Below, piece by piece: positions 26,384-38,145 of a stretch of 64,000 nucleotides of DNA (its first letter is position 1; every line of letters begins with the position of its first letter). The notes below the pieces were generated by a model. The model was not told where the DNA came from, searched no databases, and saw only the letters and a list, made by a program, of their open reading frames with translations. Position numbers and translations under genes: made by a program. Where the stretch lies: assembly GCA_049323275.1 (NCBI GenBank), contig JBMOOM010000112.1, positions 62,001 through 126,000 on the forward strand. Direction: 5' to 3'. The stretch is from Taklimakanibacter sp049323275 (GTDB lineage Bacteria > Pseudomonadota > Alphaproteobacteria > Rhizobiales > Aestuariivirgaceae).

Positions 26384-27935
26384 ACTCGACCGCCGCAGAT
26401 TCCTCGTCTCCTCGCTCGCCCTGTCCGGCAGTCTCGCCATGCCGGCCATCAGCCACGCCGCCACGCGGCCTGAGCTCAGCCACGGCATGCAGGCGGGCGA
26501 CGTCGATGCGACATCGGGCATGATCTGGGCGCGCAGCGACCGGCCGGCGCGGCTTCATGTCCAGGTCGCCACCACCGAGAGCTTCAAGGATGCGGTCAGG
26601 GTGGCGCGCCTCGATGCGCGGCCGGCGCGCGATCTCACCGTGAAGCATCTTCTCGTCGGCCTGCCGCCCGACCAGACCATCTTCTATCGCCTGCGTTTCG
26701 CCAATCTCTCCTATACGAGCACCAAGAGTCAGGCGATCATCGGGCGCTTCCGCACAGCCCCCGTGAGCCGCCGCAATGTGCGTTTCGTCTGGTCGGGCGA
26801 CACGGCCGGACAGGGCTGGGGCATCAACACCGAGGACGGCGGCATGAAGACCTATGCCACCATGGCCAGGCACGATCCGGATTTCTTCATCCATTCCGGC
26901 GACACGATCTATGCCGACGGGCCGATCAAGCCGGAAGTGCAGCTGCCCGGGGGCGGCGTATGGAAAAACATCGTGCAGGACGGGGTGGGCAAGGTCGCCG
27001 AAACGATCGAGGAGTTTCGCGGCCGCTTCAAATACAATCTGCTCGACGAGAATCTGCGCGCCTTCAATGCGCAGGTCCCCACTTATTTCCAATGGGACGA
27101 TCACGACGTGATCGACAACTGGTCGCCGGGGAAGGATCTCCAGGCGGATGACCGCTACAAGGAAAAGTCGATCGCCAAGCTGGCCGAGCGGGCGGCGCGC
27201 GCATTCCACGAGATGACGCCGATCTGCCATTTTCCGGAAGAGCCGGGACGGATCTATCGCCGCATCTCCTACGGCCCGCTGCTCGACATCTTCTTCGTCG
27301 ATCTCAGGAGCTACCGCGGCCCGAATGGCGCGTCGCTCGAAACCGAGCCGACACCCGAGGCGCGCATCCTCGGCGAAACCCAGATGCTGTGGCTCAAACG
27401 CGAGCTTGCGGCGTCCAAGGCGGCCTGGAAAGTGATCGCCTGCGACATGCCGATCGGCCTCGTCATCTGGGACGACTGGAAGGAGAGAAAAGGCATCGAG
27501 GCGGTCGCCAATGGTGATCACGGCAAGCCGCTCGGCCGCGAGCTCGAATTCGCCGAGCTTCTCCGCTTCATCAAGGGATCGGAGATCCACAATGTCGTCT
27601 GGCTGACGGCGGATGTGCATTATACCGCCGCCCATTATTACAATCCCGACAAGGCGCAGTTCCAGGATTTCGCGCCCTTCTGGGAATTCGTCTCAGGTCC
27701 CCTGCATGCCGGCACTTTCGGTCCCAACGAGCTCGACCGGACCTTCGGACCGGAAGTCAGATTCATGAAGGCGCCGACGAAAGAGCAGGGCGTCAACCTG
27801 CCGCCCTCGGCGGGGCTGCAGTTCTTCGGGCTCGTCGATATCGACGGCAAGACCGAACAGATGACGGTCCGCCTCATGGATCGCGACGACAGGGAGCTCT
27901 ACAAGATCACGCTCGATCCCGAGCGGAAAGATTAG
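26376..27935 (+). CDS. Alkaline phosphatase D (PhoD) family phosphoesterase, copy 1
   Basis: 519 residues from a GTG. The Tat signal RLDRRRFLVSSLALSGSLA is followed by the PhoD N-domain (HGMQAGDVDATSGMIWARSDR) and the metallophosphatase core: WSGDTAGQGWG, FFIHSGDTIY, QWDDHDVIDNW, and VVWLTADVHYTAAHYY with the last metal-binding histidine. It should act in the periplasm or outside the cell, using Ca/Fe, on phosphate esters or phosphonate-like compounds. A close paralogue lies at 35244. Overlaps the TerB-like gene by eight bases and the convergent hydroxylase gene by four. Confidence 0.92.
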   Translation: MARLDRRRFLVSSLALSGSLAMPAISHAATRPELSHGMQAGDVDATSGMIWARSDRPARLHVQVATTESFKDAVRVARLDARPARDLTVKHLLVGLPPDQTIFYRLRFANLSYTSTKSQAIIGRFRTAPVSRRNVRFVWSGDTAGQGWGINTEDGGMKTYATMARHDPDFFIHSGDTIYADGPIKPEVQLPGGGVWKNIVQDGVGKVAETIEEFRGRFKYNLLDENLRAFNAQVPTYFQWDDHDVIDNWSPGKDLQADDRYKEKSIAKLAERAARAFHEMTPICHFPEEPGRIYRRISYGPLLDIFFVDLRSYRGPNGASLETEPTPEARILGETQMLWLKRELAASKAAWKVIACDMPIGLVIWDDWKERKGIEAVANGDHGKPLGRELEFAELLRFIKGSEIHNVVWLTADVHYTAAHYYNPDKAQFQDFAPFWEFVSGPLHAGTFGPNELDRTFGPEVRFMKAPTKEQGVNLPPSAGLQFFGLVDIDGKTEQMTVRLMDRDDRELYKITLDPERKD

Positions 27936-30166
27936 ACCCCCATCGCGGCTTTGACGCGCTGGCGCGTCAGCGGCAGATCGTAGAGTCTTTTGCCGATGGC
28001 GTTGCGGATGGCGTTGCCGACCGCTGCCGATGTCGGGCCCTGCGCCGCTTCGCCGGTGCCGAGGAAGGGCTGGCCCGGCTGGTCGATCACATGCACCTCG
28101 ACGCTGTCCGGCACGCTGGCGAAACGCAGGATCGGATAGCTCGACCAGTCGGTGCTGGTGATACGCATGCGGTCGAATGTCACCGCCTCATAGAGCGTCC
28201 AGCTGATGGCCTGCAATATGCCGCCCTGGGTCTGGTTCTTGATGCCGTCGGGATTGACGATCTGCCCGCTGTCGATCGCCGCCACCGCGCGCGTGACCCG
28301 CACGCGGCCGGTCTCGCGCTCGATCTCGACTTCGACGGCCAAGGCCAGATAAGCGGCCATGTTCTTGTAGCGCGCGAAGCCGAAGCCCTTGCCATGCAGC
28401 GGCGCCATATCCTGCGCCCAGCCGAAACGGTCGGCCGCCAGCCGCACGACGGCCCGGGCGCGCGGATCCTCGAGATGCTTCAGCCGGAACTCGACCGGAT
28501 CGGCCTTGGCGAGAAGCGCCAGCTCGTCGATCGAGCTCTCCAAGGCGAACACATTGGCATAGGCGCCGAGCGCCCGCAGCGCCGAGACGCGCAACGGCAT
28601 ATCGGGCAGGAAATGCCATTGCACCTTCTTGTTGGCGATCACATAGAGCGGATCGGCATTGCGGTCGCCATTGCCCGCCGGGCTGATCTGCAGCTTGGGC
28701 GGGCGCGGCGTGGCCGGCGCGCCCTTGTGTATGCCGGCGAGCAATGCGCCGGCGCCGCCCGGACGGGTGGAATGGGTGTTGCTCCACAGGTCGAAGGCCC
28801 AATCGGCGATGCGGCCGTCGCCGCCGAGCGCGGCCTTGACCTTGACCACCATGGCCGGCCCGAAGGGCTCCCAGGCATGCTCCTGCTCGCGCATCCATTG
28901 CACACGAACGGGCCGGCCCGGCAGTTTGACGGCGATGAGCGCCGCATCGGCGGCCGCGTCATCGGCGCCGTTATGTCCGTAGCAGCCCGAGCCTTCCATG
29001 TGGATCACCTGCACGCGGTCCTGCGGCATCGACAGCATGGCGGCGATGGCCTCGCGATCGGGATAGACGCCCTGGGTGTGCGACCACACTTTCACGCCAT
29101 CGGCCTCGGTGAAGACGGCGAGCGCGCAGCTCGGGCCGATCGAGCCGTGAATCTGATAGGGACGCGTATAGGTGGCCTCGAAGACATGGCCATCCAAGAT
29201 CTGGCCGTCGAAAACTGGCATGCCGGCTTCCGCGACGGTGCCGACCTCGCGCTCGAGCCCCTGCAGCACTGCCGGCAGATCGCCCGCATCGGGCAGCATC
29301 TCGCGTTCGGTCCATTGCGCCGCGGCGGCGAGCTGCCGCATGGCGTTCACCGCCTGATATTCGCGCTCGGCGACGACGGCGAGAAAATTTCCGTCCTGCA
29401 CGACAGAGACGACGCCGGGCATCGCCGCGACCGGCGCCGGGTCGAGCCTGGCGAGGGTCGCGCCATAGCTCGGCGGCCTGACGACGCGCGCATGCAGCAT
29501 GCCGTCGAACCGCAGATCCTGCACATAAGCCACGCCGCCGGTGACCTTGGCCGGGATGTCGACGCGCGCCATGGGGGTGCCCATGACGCGGAAATCGGCA
29601 GGGGCCTTCAGCACCGATTGCGGTGTCGCCTCGATATGCAGGTCGATCGCCGCGGCGAGCTCGCCATAGCTCGCCTGGAGCCCGTCCGGCGCGATCACCC
29701 GTTTTTCCGCGGCCTTCAAGGTCGGGACGGCGACGGCGAATCTCTTCGCCGCCTCGGCGAGCAGAAGCTCGCGGACCTGGGCCGCGGCATGGCGGATGGC
29801 GGTGCCGCTGTTCTGCATCGACTGGCTGCCGGCGGTGAAGCCTTCATCGGGCGTGCGGCCGGTATCGGCGGTGATGAGCTCGATGTCGCCAGGCTCGACA
29901 TTGAGCTCCTCGGCCGCCACCTGGATGAGCGCCGTCCTGATGCCCTGGCCGAGCTCGGCCTTGCCGGTGAAGACGGTGATGTTTCCTCCGGCATCGACGC
30001 GGATCCAGTTGTTGAGGAAGCGCGTATCGTTCAGGCTGCCGGGCAGCTTGATCGGCTCCGGCAGAGGCTGCGCGGTTTCCTGAGCCGAAGCGGGGGCGAG
30101 CGCGAAGGAGAGGATCAGGGCGCCGCCACCCTTGAGCAGAGCACGACGGTCGAGAGGCATGTTCAT
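27932..30166 (-). CDS. Molybdenum hydroxylase large subunit (aldehyde / isoquinoline oxidoreductase type), Tat-exported
   Basis: 744 residues. A Tat signal (LDRRALLKGGGALILSFALAPASA) is followed by the two molybdopterin-binding regions of the xanthine-dehydrogenase family: GKAELGQGIRTALIQVAAEEL, TPMARVDIPAKVTGGVAYVQDL, GSGCYGHNGADDAA and, near the end, GTGEAAQGPTSAAVGNAI with the catalytic glutamate. This is the IorB-like group with a separate small subunit and cytochrome. It oxidises an aldehyde or N-heterocycle; the actual substrate is unknown. GGGAGGA precedes the ATG, which overlaps the stop of the small-subunit gene (TGATG). A longer open frame upstream is the small-subunit gene in another phase. 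Confidence 0.9.
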   Translation of the reverse strand: MNMPLDRRALLKGGGALILSFALAPASAQETAQPLPEPIKLPGSLNDTRFLNNWIRVDAGGNITVFTGKAELGQGIRTALIQVAAEELNVEPGDIELITADTGRTPDEGFTAGSQSMQNSGTAIRHAAAQVRELLLAEAAKRFAVAVPTLKAAEKRVIAPDGLQASYGELAAAIDLHIEATPQSVLKAPADFRVMGTPMARVDIPAKVTGGVAYVQDLRFDGMLHARVVRPPSYGATLARLDPAPVAAMPGVVSVVQDGNFLAVVAEREYQAVNAMRQLAAAAQWTEREMLPDAGDLPAVLQGLEREVGTVAEAGMPVFDGQILDGHVFEATYTRPYQIHGSIGPSCALAVFTEADGVKVWSHTQGVYPDREAIAAMLSMPQDRVQVIHMEGSGCYGHNGADDAAADAALIAVKLPGRPVRVQWMREQEHAWEPFGPAMVVKVKAALGGDGRIADWAFDLWSNTHSTRPGGAGALLAGIHKGAPATPRPPKLQISPAGNGDRNADPLYVIANKKVQWHFLPDMPLRVSALRALGAYANVFALESSIDELALLAKADPVEFRLKHLEDPRARAVVRLAADRFGWAQDMAPLHGKGFGFARYKNMAAYLALAVEVEIERETGRVRVTRAVAAIDSGQIVNPDGIKNQTQGGILQAISWTLYEAVTFDRMRITSTDWSSYPILRFASVPDSVEVHVIDQPGQPFLGTGEAAQGPTSAAVGNAIRNAIGKRLYDLPLTRQRVKAAMGV

Positions 30167-30660
30167 CAGCCGGTCCTCCCTGCGCCGTCCGCCGCTGCCG
30201 ATTTCATCAGCTGCCCGGCGCGTCTGATGGCGGCGAGGATGCGCATATGCGTGCCGCATCGGCAGAGATTGGTTGTGAGCGCCGCGCGAATCTCGCCGTC
30301 GCTCGGCTCGGGGTTCTTCTGCAGCAGCGCCTGCGCGGTCATGATCATGCCGGGAATGCAGTAGCCGCATTGCGCCGCCTGCAATTCGATGAAGGCGGTC
30401 TGGATCGGCGCCGGATCGGCAAGGGTTCCCAGTCCCTCCAGCGTCGTCACCTTGCGCCCCTGCAGCGCCAGCACCGGCGTCACGCAGGACAGCACCGCCT
30501 CGCCGTCGACCAGCACCGTGCAGGAGCCGCATTGGCCGAGACCGCAGCCGAATTTCGCCGCGTTGAGCCGAAGCTCGTCGCGCAGCACGTAAAGCAAGGG
30601 CGTCGCCGGATCCGCTTCGATCTGATGGGTCTTGCCGTTGATTTCGAGGGGGACTGCCAT
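30166..30660 (-). CDS. Molybdenum hydroxylase 2Fe-2S small subunit
   Basis: 164 residues with both iron-sulfur clusters: plant-type CGLGQCGSCTVLVDG plus the following SC, and the C-terminal QCGYCIPGM and NLCRCGTH. It passes electrons from the molybdenum centre to the cytochrome. It has no signal peptide, so it is probably exported folded together with the Tat-tagged large subunit. AAGGAG precedes the ATG. It sits between the cytochrome gene (two bases upstream) and the large subunit. Confidence 0.93.
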   Translation of the reverse strand: MAVPLEINGKTHQIEADPATPLLYVLRDELRLNAAKFGCGLGQCGSCTVLVDGEAVLSCVTPVLALQGRKVTTLEGLGTLADPAPIQTAFIELQAAQCGYCIPGMIMTAQALLQKNPEPSDGEIRAALTTNLCRCGTHMRILAAIRRAGQLMKSAAADGAGRTG

Positions 30661-30662
30661 GG

Positions 30663-32024
30663 CTACTCCTTCGCGCCGACATTCTGCGGCGCCCGTTCGA
30701 TGCCGTCGGCGGGCCTGACGGCGACCTTGTGCTCGCCGGAGCGGGTCTTGCGCGCCATTTCGGCGACGCCCGTCCATTCCGCGCCGCCGGCGAAACGCTT
30801 GCGCATGTAGCTGAGGAGATCGGCGATCTGCCGGTCGTCGAGCGTCGCGGCGAAGCCCGGCATCACCGCGCTCGCCTCGCCATCCGCCGGCGGCAGGCCG
30901 AACAGCGTCACATTGACGATGTTCTGCGGATCGGGCGCATGGACGGCGGTGCTGAGGCGGAAATCCAGCCCGCCGAAAGGCGGCGGCCTGCCGCCTTCAT
31001 GGCAGGAGGCGCAGGCCGAGCGGTAGATCGCCTCGCCCGGCGGGGCGTTCGGGCCGAGGGCCACGGTGTCGATTTTCGCCGGGTGCGCGATTTCGGCGCG
31101 CAGGCGCTCCGCCGCCGCCTTTCGCTCCGCCGTCGCCTCGCCCATGCGGTCGGTCACATAGGCCGCGATGGCCTGGATATCGGCGTCGGGCAGGAAGGCG
31201 AGATTGCCGGTCACTTCCGCCATCGGGCCGCGCGAGACGCCATGCAGCTCATGCCAGCCGTTGCGCAGGAAGAAAGCGAGTGTTTCCTTGTCCCACGGAA
31301 TCTGCGCCGGCGACTCCGCGTTGATCGCATAAGCCACCCAGCCCTCGGCTTCGCCGCCGGCGAAATGGCGGGATTGGTCGACGGCGCCCAGCGCGTTGCG
31401 CGGCGTGTGGCAGGCGCCGCAATGGCCGAGCCCTTCGGCCAGATAGGCGCCGCGATTCCATTCGTCGCTCCGCTGCGGGTCGGGACGGAACGGGCCCTTG
31501 TCGAGATAGAGCAACTTCCACGCCGCGAGGATCGGCCGGAAGCCCAGCGGAAAAGCGAGATCGTTCTCGGGCGCTGTCGCCTTCACCGGCTCGCGCGTCA
31601 TCAGGAAGGCGTAGAGCGCGCGATTGTCCGCATCGGTCACATGCGTGAAGTGATCATAGGGGAAGGCCGGATAGAGATGGCGGCCGCGCCGGTCGACGCC
31701 TTCGCGCATGGCGCGGCTGAAGGCGGCTTCCGACCATGTGCCGATGCCGGTCTCGGGATCGGGCGTGATATTGGTGGAATAGATGGTGCCGAAAGGCGTC
31801 GGCAGCGCCAGTCCGCCGGCAAAGGCCTTGGCGCCGGGCACGGTATGGCAGGCGATGCAATTGCCGACCGCGGCGAGCTCGGCGCCTTTCCTGACTGCCG
31901 CGGCATCGAAATTCTGCGCCGCCGTGACCGGCTCGATCTCGGATCGCCAGGCGATCGCCGCAAGGGCCGCCGCCGCGATCACCAGCAGCGCGACGACGAG
32001 GCTCAGAAATCTACCAATACGCAT
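30663..32024 (-). CDS. Membrane-anchored triheme cytochrome c, electron acceptor of the molybdenum hydroxylase
   Basis: 453 residues. One N-terminal membrane anchor (about 5-26) precedes three c-type heme sites, CIACH, CGACH and CASCH, spaced as in the cytochrome subunits of alcohol, gluconate and aldehyde dehydrogenases. Axial methionines are plausible in AVMPGF and other loops. It would move electrons from the Mo enzyme to quinone or an oxidase. GGGGAG precedes the ATG at 32022-32024; the frame extends further upstream without support. First gene of the three-gene operon. Confidence 0.92.
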   Translation of the reverse strand: MRIGRFLSLVVALLVIAAAALAAIAWRSEIEPVTAAQNFDAAAVRKGAELAAVGNCIACHTVPGAKAFAGGLALPTPFGTIYSTNITPDPETGIGTWSEAAFSRAMREGVDRRGRHLYPAFPYDHFTHVTDADNRALYAFLMTREPVKATAPENDLAFPLGFRPILAAWKLLYLDKGPFRPDPQRSDEWNRGAYLAEGLGHCGACHTPRNALGAVDQSRHFAGGEAEGWVAYAINAESPAQIPWDKETLAFFLRNGWHELHGVSRGPMAEVTGNLAFLPDADIQAIAAYVTDRMGEATAERKAAAERLRAEIAHPAKIDTVALGPNAPPGEAIYRSACASCHEGGRPPPFGGLDFRLSTAVHAPDPQNIVNVTLFGLPPADGEASAVMPGFAATLDDRQIADLLSYMRKRFAGGAEWTGVAEMARKTRSGEHKVAVRPADGIERAPQNVGAKE

Positions 32025-32072
32025 CGCTCCCCGGAAACTTCGCCAATTCGGCCGTGATGGCTTTGGGAAAGT

Positions 32073-32095
32073 GGAAAAGCGCGGCGCACTTTTCC
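32073..32095 (-). terminator. Hairpin between lon and the cytochrome gene
   Basis: GGAAAAG (32073-32079) and CTTTTCC (32089-32095) pair perfectly around a nine-base loop, about 80 bases after the lon stop. The sequence also looks like a Rhizobiales intergenic repeat (CTTTTCCGGATCA). No uridine tract follows, so termination is uncertain. Confidence 0.35.
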
Positions 32096-32176
32096 GGATC
32101 ACGTTCCAACGCGAAAGTCCGGCCAATGTTCCCGTCAGGGCGGCTTCACGAGATCGTTATGCGCCCAGCCATGAGG

Positions 32177-34615
<2,439 letters not shown>

Positions 34616-34629
34616 GATCCACCTGTCGG

Positions 34630-35037
34630 TCAGGTTTCTTCTCGGGCGAATATCAGCGTCAGCAGACCGTCCTTGAATTCGGATCTGCGGGTCGGACCCC
34701 AGCCGGCCGGCAGATGGACGCGCCGCTCGAAGCCGCCATGGGGAATTTCAAGACGATGGATGAGAGCGCTCCGCGCCAGACGCGGCAGACGCTGCCGGCC
34801 GCGGATGATGACGGTGCCGGCTTCCATGCGGATGTCGAGATCATCGGCGGCGACACCCGGCAGGGCCACCACCAGGATCACATTGTCGTCGTCCTCGAAG
34901 ATGTCGATCGGCGGCACCCAGCTGGCGGTGGGGGCGTCGGAAAGCTGGGGCTGGAAGAAATGGCGATGCAGATTCTCCGCGCGCTCGATGAAGGCGCAGG
35001 CTTCGTTCCACATCCAGTTGCGGGGATCAATCGACAT
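34630..35037 (-). CDS. Small heat-shock protein, Hsp20 / alpha-crystallin family
   Basis: 135 residues. The alpha-crystallin domain runs from about 42 to 130: WVPPIDIFEDDDNVILVVALPGVAADDLDIRMEAGTVIIRG. The C-terminal I-x-I anchor is missing; the protein ends LTLIFAREET, so oligomer formation may differ from classical Hsp20. It should hold unfolding proteins. AAGGAGGT precedes the ATG at 35035-35037; a longer frame exists but has no such support. Upstream partner of lon. Confidence 0.9.
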   Translation of the reverse strand: MSIDPRNWMWNEACAFIERAENLHRHFFQPQLSDAPTASWVPPIDIFEDDDNVILVVALPGVAADDLDIRMEAGTVIIRGRQRLPRLARSALIHRLEIPHGGFERRVHLPAGWGPTRRSEFKDGLLTLIFAREET

Positions 35038-35076
35038 CGCCGAACCTCCTTGGTCTTGGACCGGGATCGTGCCCGT

Positions 35077-35106
35077 ATCAAAGACCCTCGCTCCGATGCC
35101 TGTCAA
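35077..35106 (-). promoter_or_regulatory. Possible promoter of the hsp20-lon operon
   Basis: On the minus strand TTGACA (35106-35101) and TTTGAT (35082-35077) are 18 bases apart, about 40 bases before the hsp20 start. It fits sigma-70; no clear alphaproteobacterial sigma-32 pattern was found. Confidence 0.4.
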
Positions 35107-35243
35107 TTGTCTGCCGCGGCATGTGCGCAGAGCTGCCGATCGTCGCAACGCGCATGCTCCCGCGATTGTTCCTCCGCCGTCATCGCATTGTGACACGAGT
35201 CGCGGAATGTCGGTCTTCCCATCCGCAAGACAGGAGGTTCGCC

Positions 35244-36818
35244 ATGCGCTTGACCGTCAATCGCCGCAAATTCATCAAATCATCCGCGCTGGGCGCCCTC
35301 GCTCTGTCGAGTGGTCTCGCCATGCCCTCGTTGAGCCGCGCGGCGGCGCGTCCGGTGGTGAGCCATGGCGTGCAGTCGGGCGATGTCGACGCGACATCGG
35401 GCATGATCTGGGCGAGGAGCGACCGGCCGGCGCGGCTCCAGGTCGAGGTGGCGACGACCGACAGCTTCAGGGACGCGATCAGACTGGCGCCGATCGATGC
35501 GCTGCCCGAATCGGATTTCGCGGTGAAGCGGCTCCTCGCCGACCTGCCGCCCGACCAGACCATCTTCTACCGCATGAATTTCGTCGATCTCGCCGATGTC
35601 AATGGCGTGAGCGAGCCGGTCGTCGGCCGGTTCCGTACCGCGCCGGCGAGCCGCCGGGCGGTGCGCTTCGTATGGTCGGGCGACACCGCCGGCCAGGGCT
35701 GGGGCATCAATCCCGATGACGGCGGCATGAAGACCTACGCCACCATGGCCAGGCACAATCCCGATTTCTTCATCCATTCGGGCGACACCGTCTATTGCGA
35801 CGGTCCGATCAAGGCGGAAGCCGAGATCGCGTCGGGGGGCGTGTGGAAGAACATCGTGGCGGAAGGCGTCGAGAAGGTCGCCGAGACCCTCGATGAATAT
35901 CGCGGCCGCTGGAAATACAATCTGCATGACGACAATCTCAAGGCCTTCAACGCGTCCGTGCCGACCTTCTTCCAGTGGGACGATCACGAGGTGACCAACA
36001 ACTGGTCGGCGTCGAAGGACCTGAGCAAGGACGACCGCTATAAGGAGAAGTCGATCGGCGTTCTGTCGGCCAGGGCCGGCCGCGCCTTCCATGAGATGAC
36101 GCCGATCCGCTACATCCCGGAAGAGCCGGGTCGCGTCTATCGCAAGATATCCTATGGCCCGATGCTCGACATCTTCTTCGTCGATCTCCGGAGCTATCGC
36201 GGCCCGAATGGCCCGTCGCTCGAGACGGAGCTCACGCCGGCCTCCCGCATTCTCGGCGAAGCGCAGATGCGCTGGCTGAAGCGCGGTCTGTCGGCCTCGC
36301 GGGCGACCTGGAAGGTGATCGCCTGCGACATGCCGATCGGCGTCATCGTCTGGGACAATGGCAAGGAGAAGAAAGGCGCCGAGGCGATCTCGAATGGCGA
36401 TCAGGGGAAGGCCGTGGGCCGCGAGCTCGAAATCGCCGAGCTTCTGAAGTTCATCAAGGTGGCGGGCATTCCCAATGTCGTGTGGCTCACCGCCGACGTG
36501 CATTACACCGCGGCGCATTACTACAATCCCGACAAGGCGCAGTTCCGGGATTTCGCGCCGTTCTGGGAATTCGTGTCGGGCCCGCTCCATGCCGGCACTT
36601 TCGGTCCCAATGACCTCGACATGACCTTCGGGCCCGAGCTCAAATTCGTGAAGGGTCCGACCGCCGAGCAGGGCCAGAATCTGCCGCCTTCGGCGGGGCT
36701 CCAGTTCTTCGGCATCGTCGATATCGACGACAAGACCGAGCAGATGACGGTCCGGCTCATGGATCGCGACGACAAGGAACTCTACAAGGTGACGCTCGAT
36801 CCGGAGCGGGTGGGATAG
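35244..36818 (+). CDS. Alkaline phosphatase D (PhoD) family phosphoesterase, copy 2
   Basis: 524 residues. A Tat signal (VNRRKFIKSSALGALALSSG) precedes the same domains as in copy 1: VQSGDVDATSGMIWARSDR, WSGDTAGQGWG, FFIHSGDTVY, QWDDHEVTNNW, VVWLTADVHYTAAHYY. The two proteins are co-linear along the whole length with long identical blocks, so they are recent duplicates or parallel members of one subfamily. AGGAGG precedes the ATG. Divergent from hsp20. Confidence 0.93.
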   Translation: MRLTVNRRKFIKSSALGALALSSGLAMPSLSRAAARPVVSHGVQSGDVDATSGMIWARSDRPARLQVEVATTDSFRDAIRLAPIDALPESDFAVKRLLADLPPDQTIFYRMNFVDLADVNGVSEPVVGRFRTAPASRRAVRFVWSGDTAGQGWGINPDDGGMKTYATMARHNPDFFIHSGDTVYCDGPIKAEAEIASGGVWKNIVAEGVEKVAETLDEYRGRWKYNLHDDNLKAFNASVPTFFQWDDHEVTNNWSASKDLSKDDRYKEKSIGVLSARAGRAFHEMTPIRYIPEEPGRVYRKISYGPMLDIFFVDLRSYRGPNGPSLETELTPASRILGEAQMRWLKRGLSASRATWKVIACDMPIGVIVWDNGKEKKGAEAISNGDQGKAVGRELEIAELLKFIKVAGIPNVVWLTADVHYTAAHYYNPDKAQFRDFAPFWEFVSGPLHAGTFGPNDLDMTFGPELKFVKGPTAEQGQNLPPSAGLQFFGIVDIDDKTEQMTVRLMDRDDKELYKVTLDPERVG

Positions 36819-36831
36819 TTTCATCCTCTTT

Positions 36832-36849
36832 CGTCATGCCGGCATGACG
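36832..36849. repeat. Perfect 18-base palindrome after phoD copy 2
   Basis: CGTCATGCCGGCATGACG reads the same on both strands. It resembles one half of the REP-like element seen at 13.2 kb. It may stop phoD transcription, and it contains the first ATG of the following gene, which makes that start doubtful. Confidence 0.6.
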
Positions 36850-38145
36850 GAACTGGGTTTGGCGGCGTGCGAGAGGCGTGATACATCCGATCATTCTCTC
36901 CACCCGATCGCACCCATCTTGACCTCGCTCGCCGTCACCGTCTTCATCCTCGTTTATATCGGCATGGCGCTCGGCCGGGTGCCGGGCTTGCGGCTCGAGC
37001 GCACCGGCGTGGCGCTGCTCGGGCTCATCGTGCTGCTGGCGTCGGGCGATCTCAGCCTCGCGGAAGCGGGCAGCGCCGTCGACATGCCGACCATCGCGCT
37101 CCTCTTCGCGCTGATGATCCTTTCGGCGCAGTTCGAGCAGTCGGGCTTCTACGGCCTCGTCGCGGCGCGCGTGACGCATGCGGCGCGGAATCCGAAGGTG
37201 CTGCTGGCGGTTCTCATCGCCGTCACCGGCTTTCTTTCGGCGATCCTCACCAATGACGTCATCGTCTTCGCCTTCACGCCGCTCATCTGTGTGGGCCTTC
37301 TTTCCCAGAAGCTCGATGCGCGGCCCTATCTCGTGGCGCTGGCGGGAGCCGCCAATGCCGGGTCGGCGGCGACGCTCATCGGCAATCCGCAGAACATCCT
37401 GATCGGCCAAGCGGGCGGGCTCGATTTCTGGCGCTATTTCCTGATGGCCCTGCCGCCCGTCTTCCTCTCGCTGGCTTTCGTCTATTGGGCGGTCCTCGCC
37501 ACCTGGCGGCAGGCGCTCGCGGCGCCGCCCCAGACGACGCCGGCCGAGCCGGTGAGCATCGACCGGTTCCAGACGGCCAAGGGCCTTATCGCCATCGTGG
37601 CGCTGATCACCCTCTTCCTGACGCCCTTGCCGCGCGAATTGAGCGCGCTGGCGGTGGCGGGCTGCCTGCTGCTGTCGCGGCGGCTGTCGTCGCGCGAGAT
37701 GATCGGCGCCGTCGACTGGCATCTCCTCCTGCTGTTCATCTGCCTCTTCGGCGTGACCGAGGCCTTCGCCAAGACGGGTCTCGCCCAGGAGGCGCTGGCC
37801 GGGCTCGCCGGCCTCGGCATCCTGCCCGAAAGGCTGTCGGTGATGCTGCCGGTGACGCTCGCCGCCTCCAATACGATCGGCAACGTGCCGGCCGTCATCC
37901 TCATCCTGAAGCTGCTGCCGAGCCTGCCGGAAGGGGCGCTGGCAGGCCTCGCGCTGCTGTCGACCTTCGCCGGCAACCTGCTGCTGACCGGATCGATGTG
38001 CAACATCATCGTCGCCGAGCGGGCCCAGGCGTCAGGAGCCTCCCTGAGTTTCATGGATTTTGCCCGTTCCGGCATTCCGATGACGCTGGCGAGTCTCGCC
38101 GTTACCGCGCTCTGGCTGTGGGCCATGGGGCTCATGGGGCTCTGA
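36844..38145 (+). CDS. Anion permease of the ArsB/NhaD (citrate transporter-like) family
   Basis: Up to 433 residues with 10-12 membrane spans. Typical blocks are FGLMILSAQFEQSGFY-like (seen as LFALMILSAQFEQSGFY), LTNDVIVFAFTPLI, ANAGSAATLIGNPQNILIG and, in the second half, AASNTIGNVPAVILI. The paired N-D-V and G-N-P-Q motifs mark the ion-transporter superfamily that holds ArsB and NhaD. The substrate (arsenite, sodium, or an organic anion) is not clear; no ars gene is near. The ATG at 36844 sits in a palindrome; a TTG at 36919 just before the first span is an alternative. A hairpin (38171-38190) follows the gene. Confidence 0.8.
   Translation: MTELGLAACERRDTSDHSLHPIAPILTSLAVTVFILVYIGMALGRVPGLRLERTGVALLGLIVLLASGDLSLAEAGSAVDMPTIALLFALMILSAQFEQSGFYGLVAARVTHAARNPKVLLAVLIAVTGFLSAILTNDVIVFAFTPLICVGLLSQKLDARPYLVALAGAANAGSAATLIGNPQNILIGQAGGLDFWRYFLMALPPVFLSLAFVYWAVLATWRQALAAPPQTTPAEPVSIDRFQTAKGLIAIVALITLFLTPLPRELSALAVAGCLLLSRRLSSREMIGAVDWHLLLLFICLFGVTEAFAKTGLAQEALAGLAGLGILPERLSVMLPVTLAASNTIGNVPAVILILKLLPSLPEGALAGLALLSTFAGNLLLTGSMCNIIVAERAQASGASLSFMDFARSGIPMTLASLAVTALWLWAMGLMGL

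Noticed and set aside
28091..30364. Long plus-strand open frame opposite the molybdenum hydroxylase
   Set aside because: Antisense shadow of a GC-rich gene; no domain seen.
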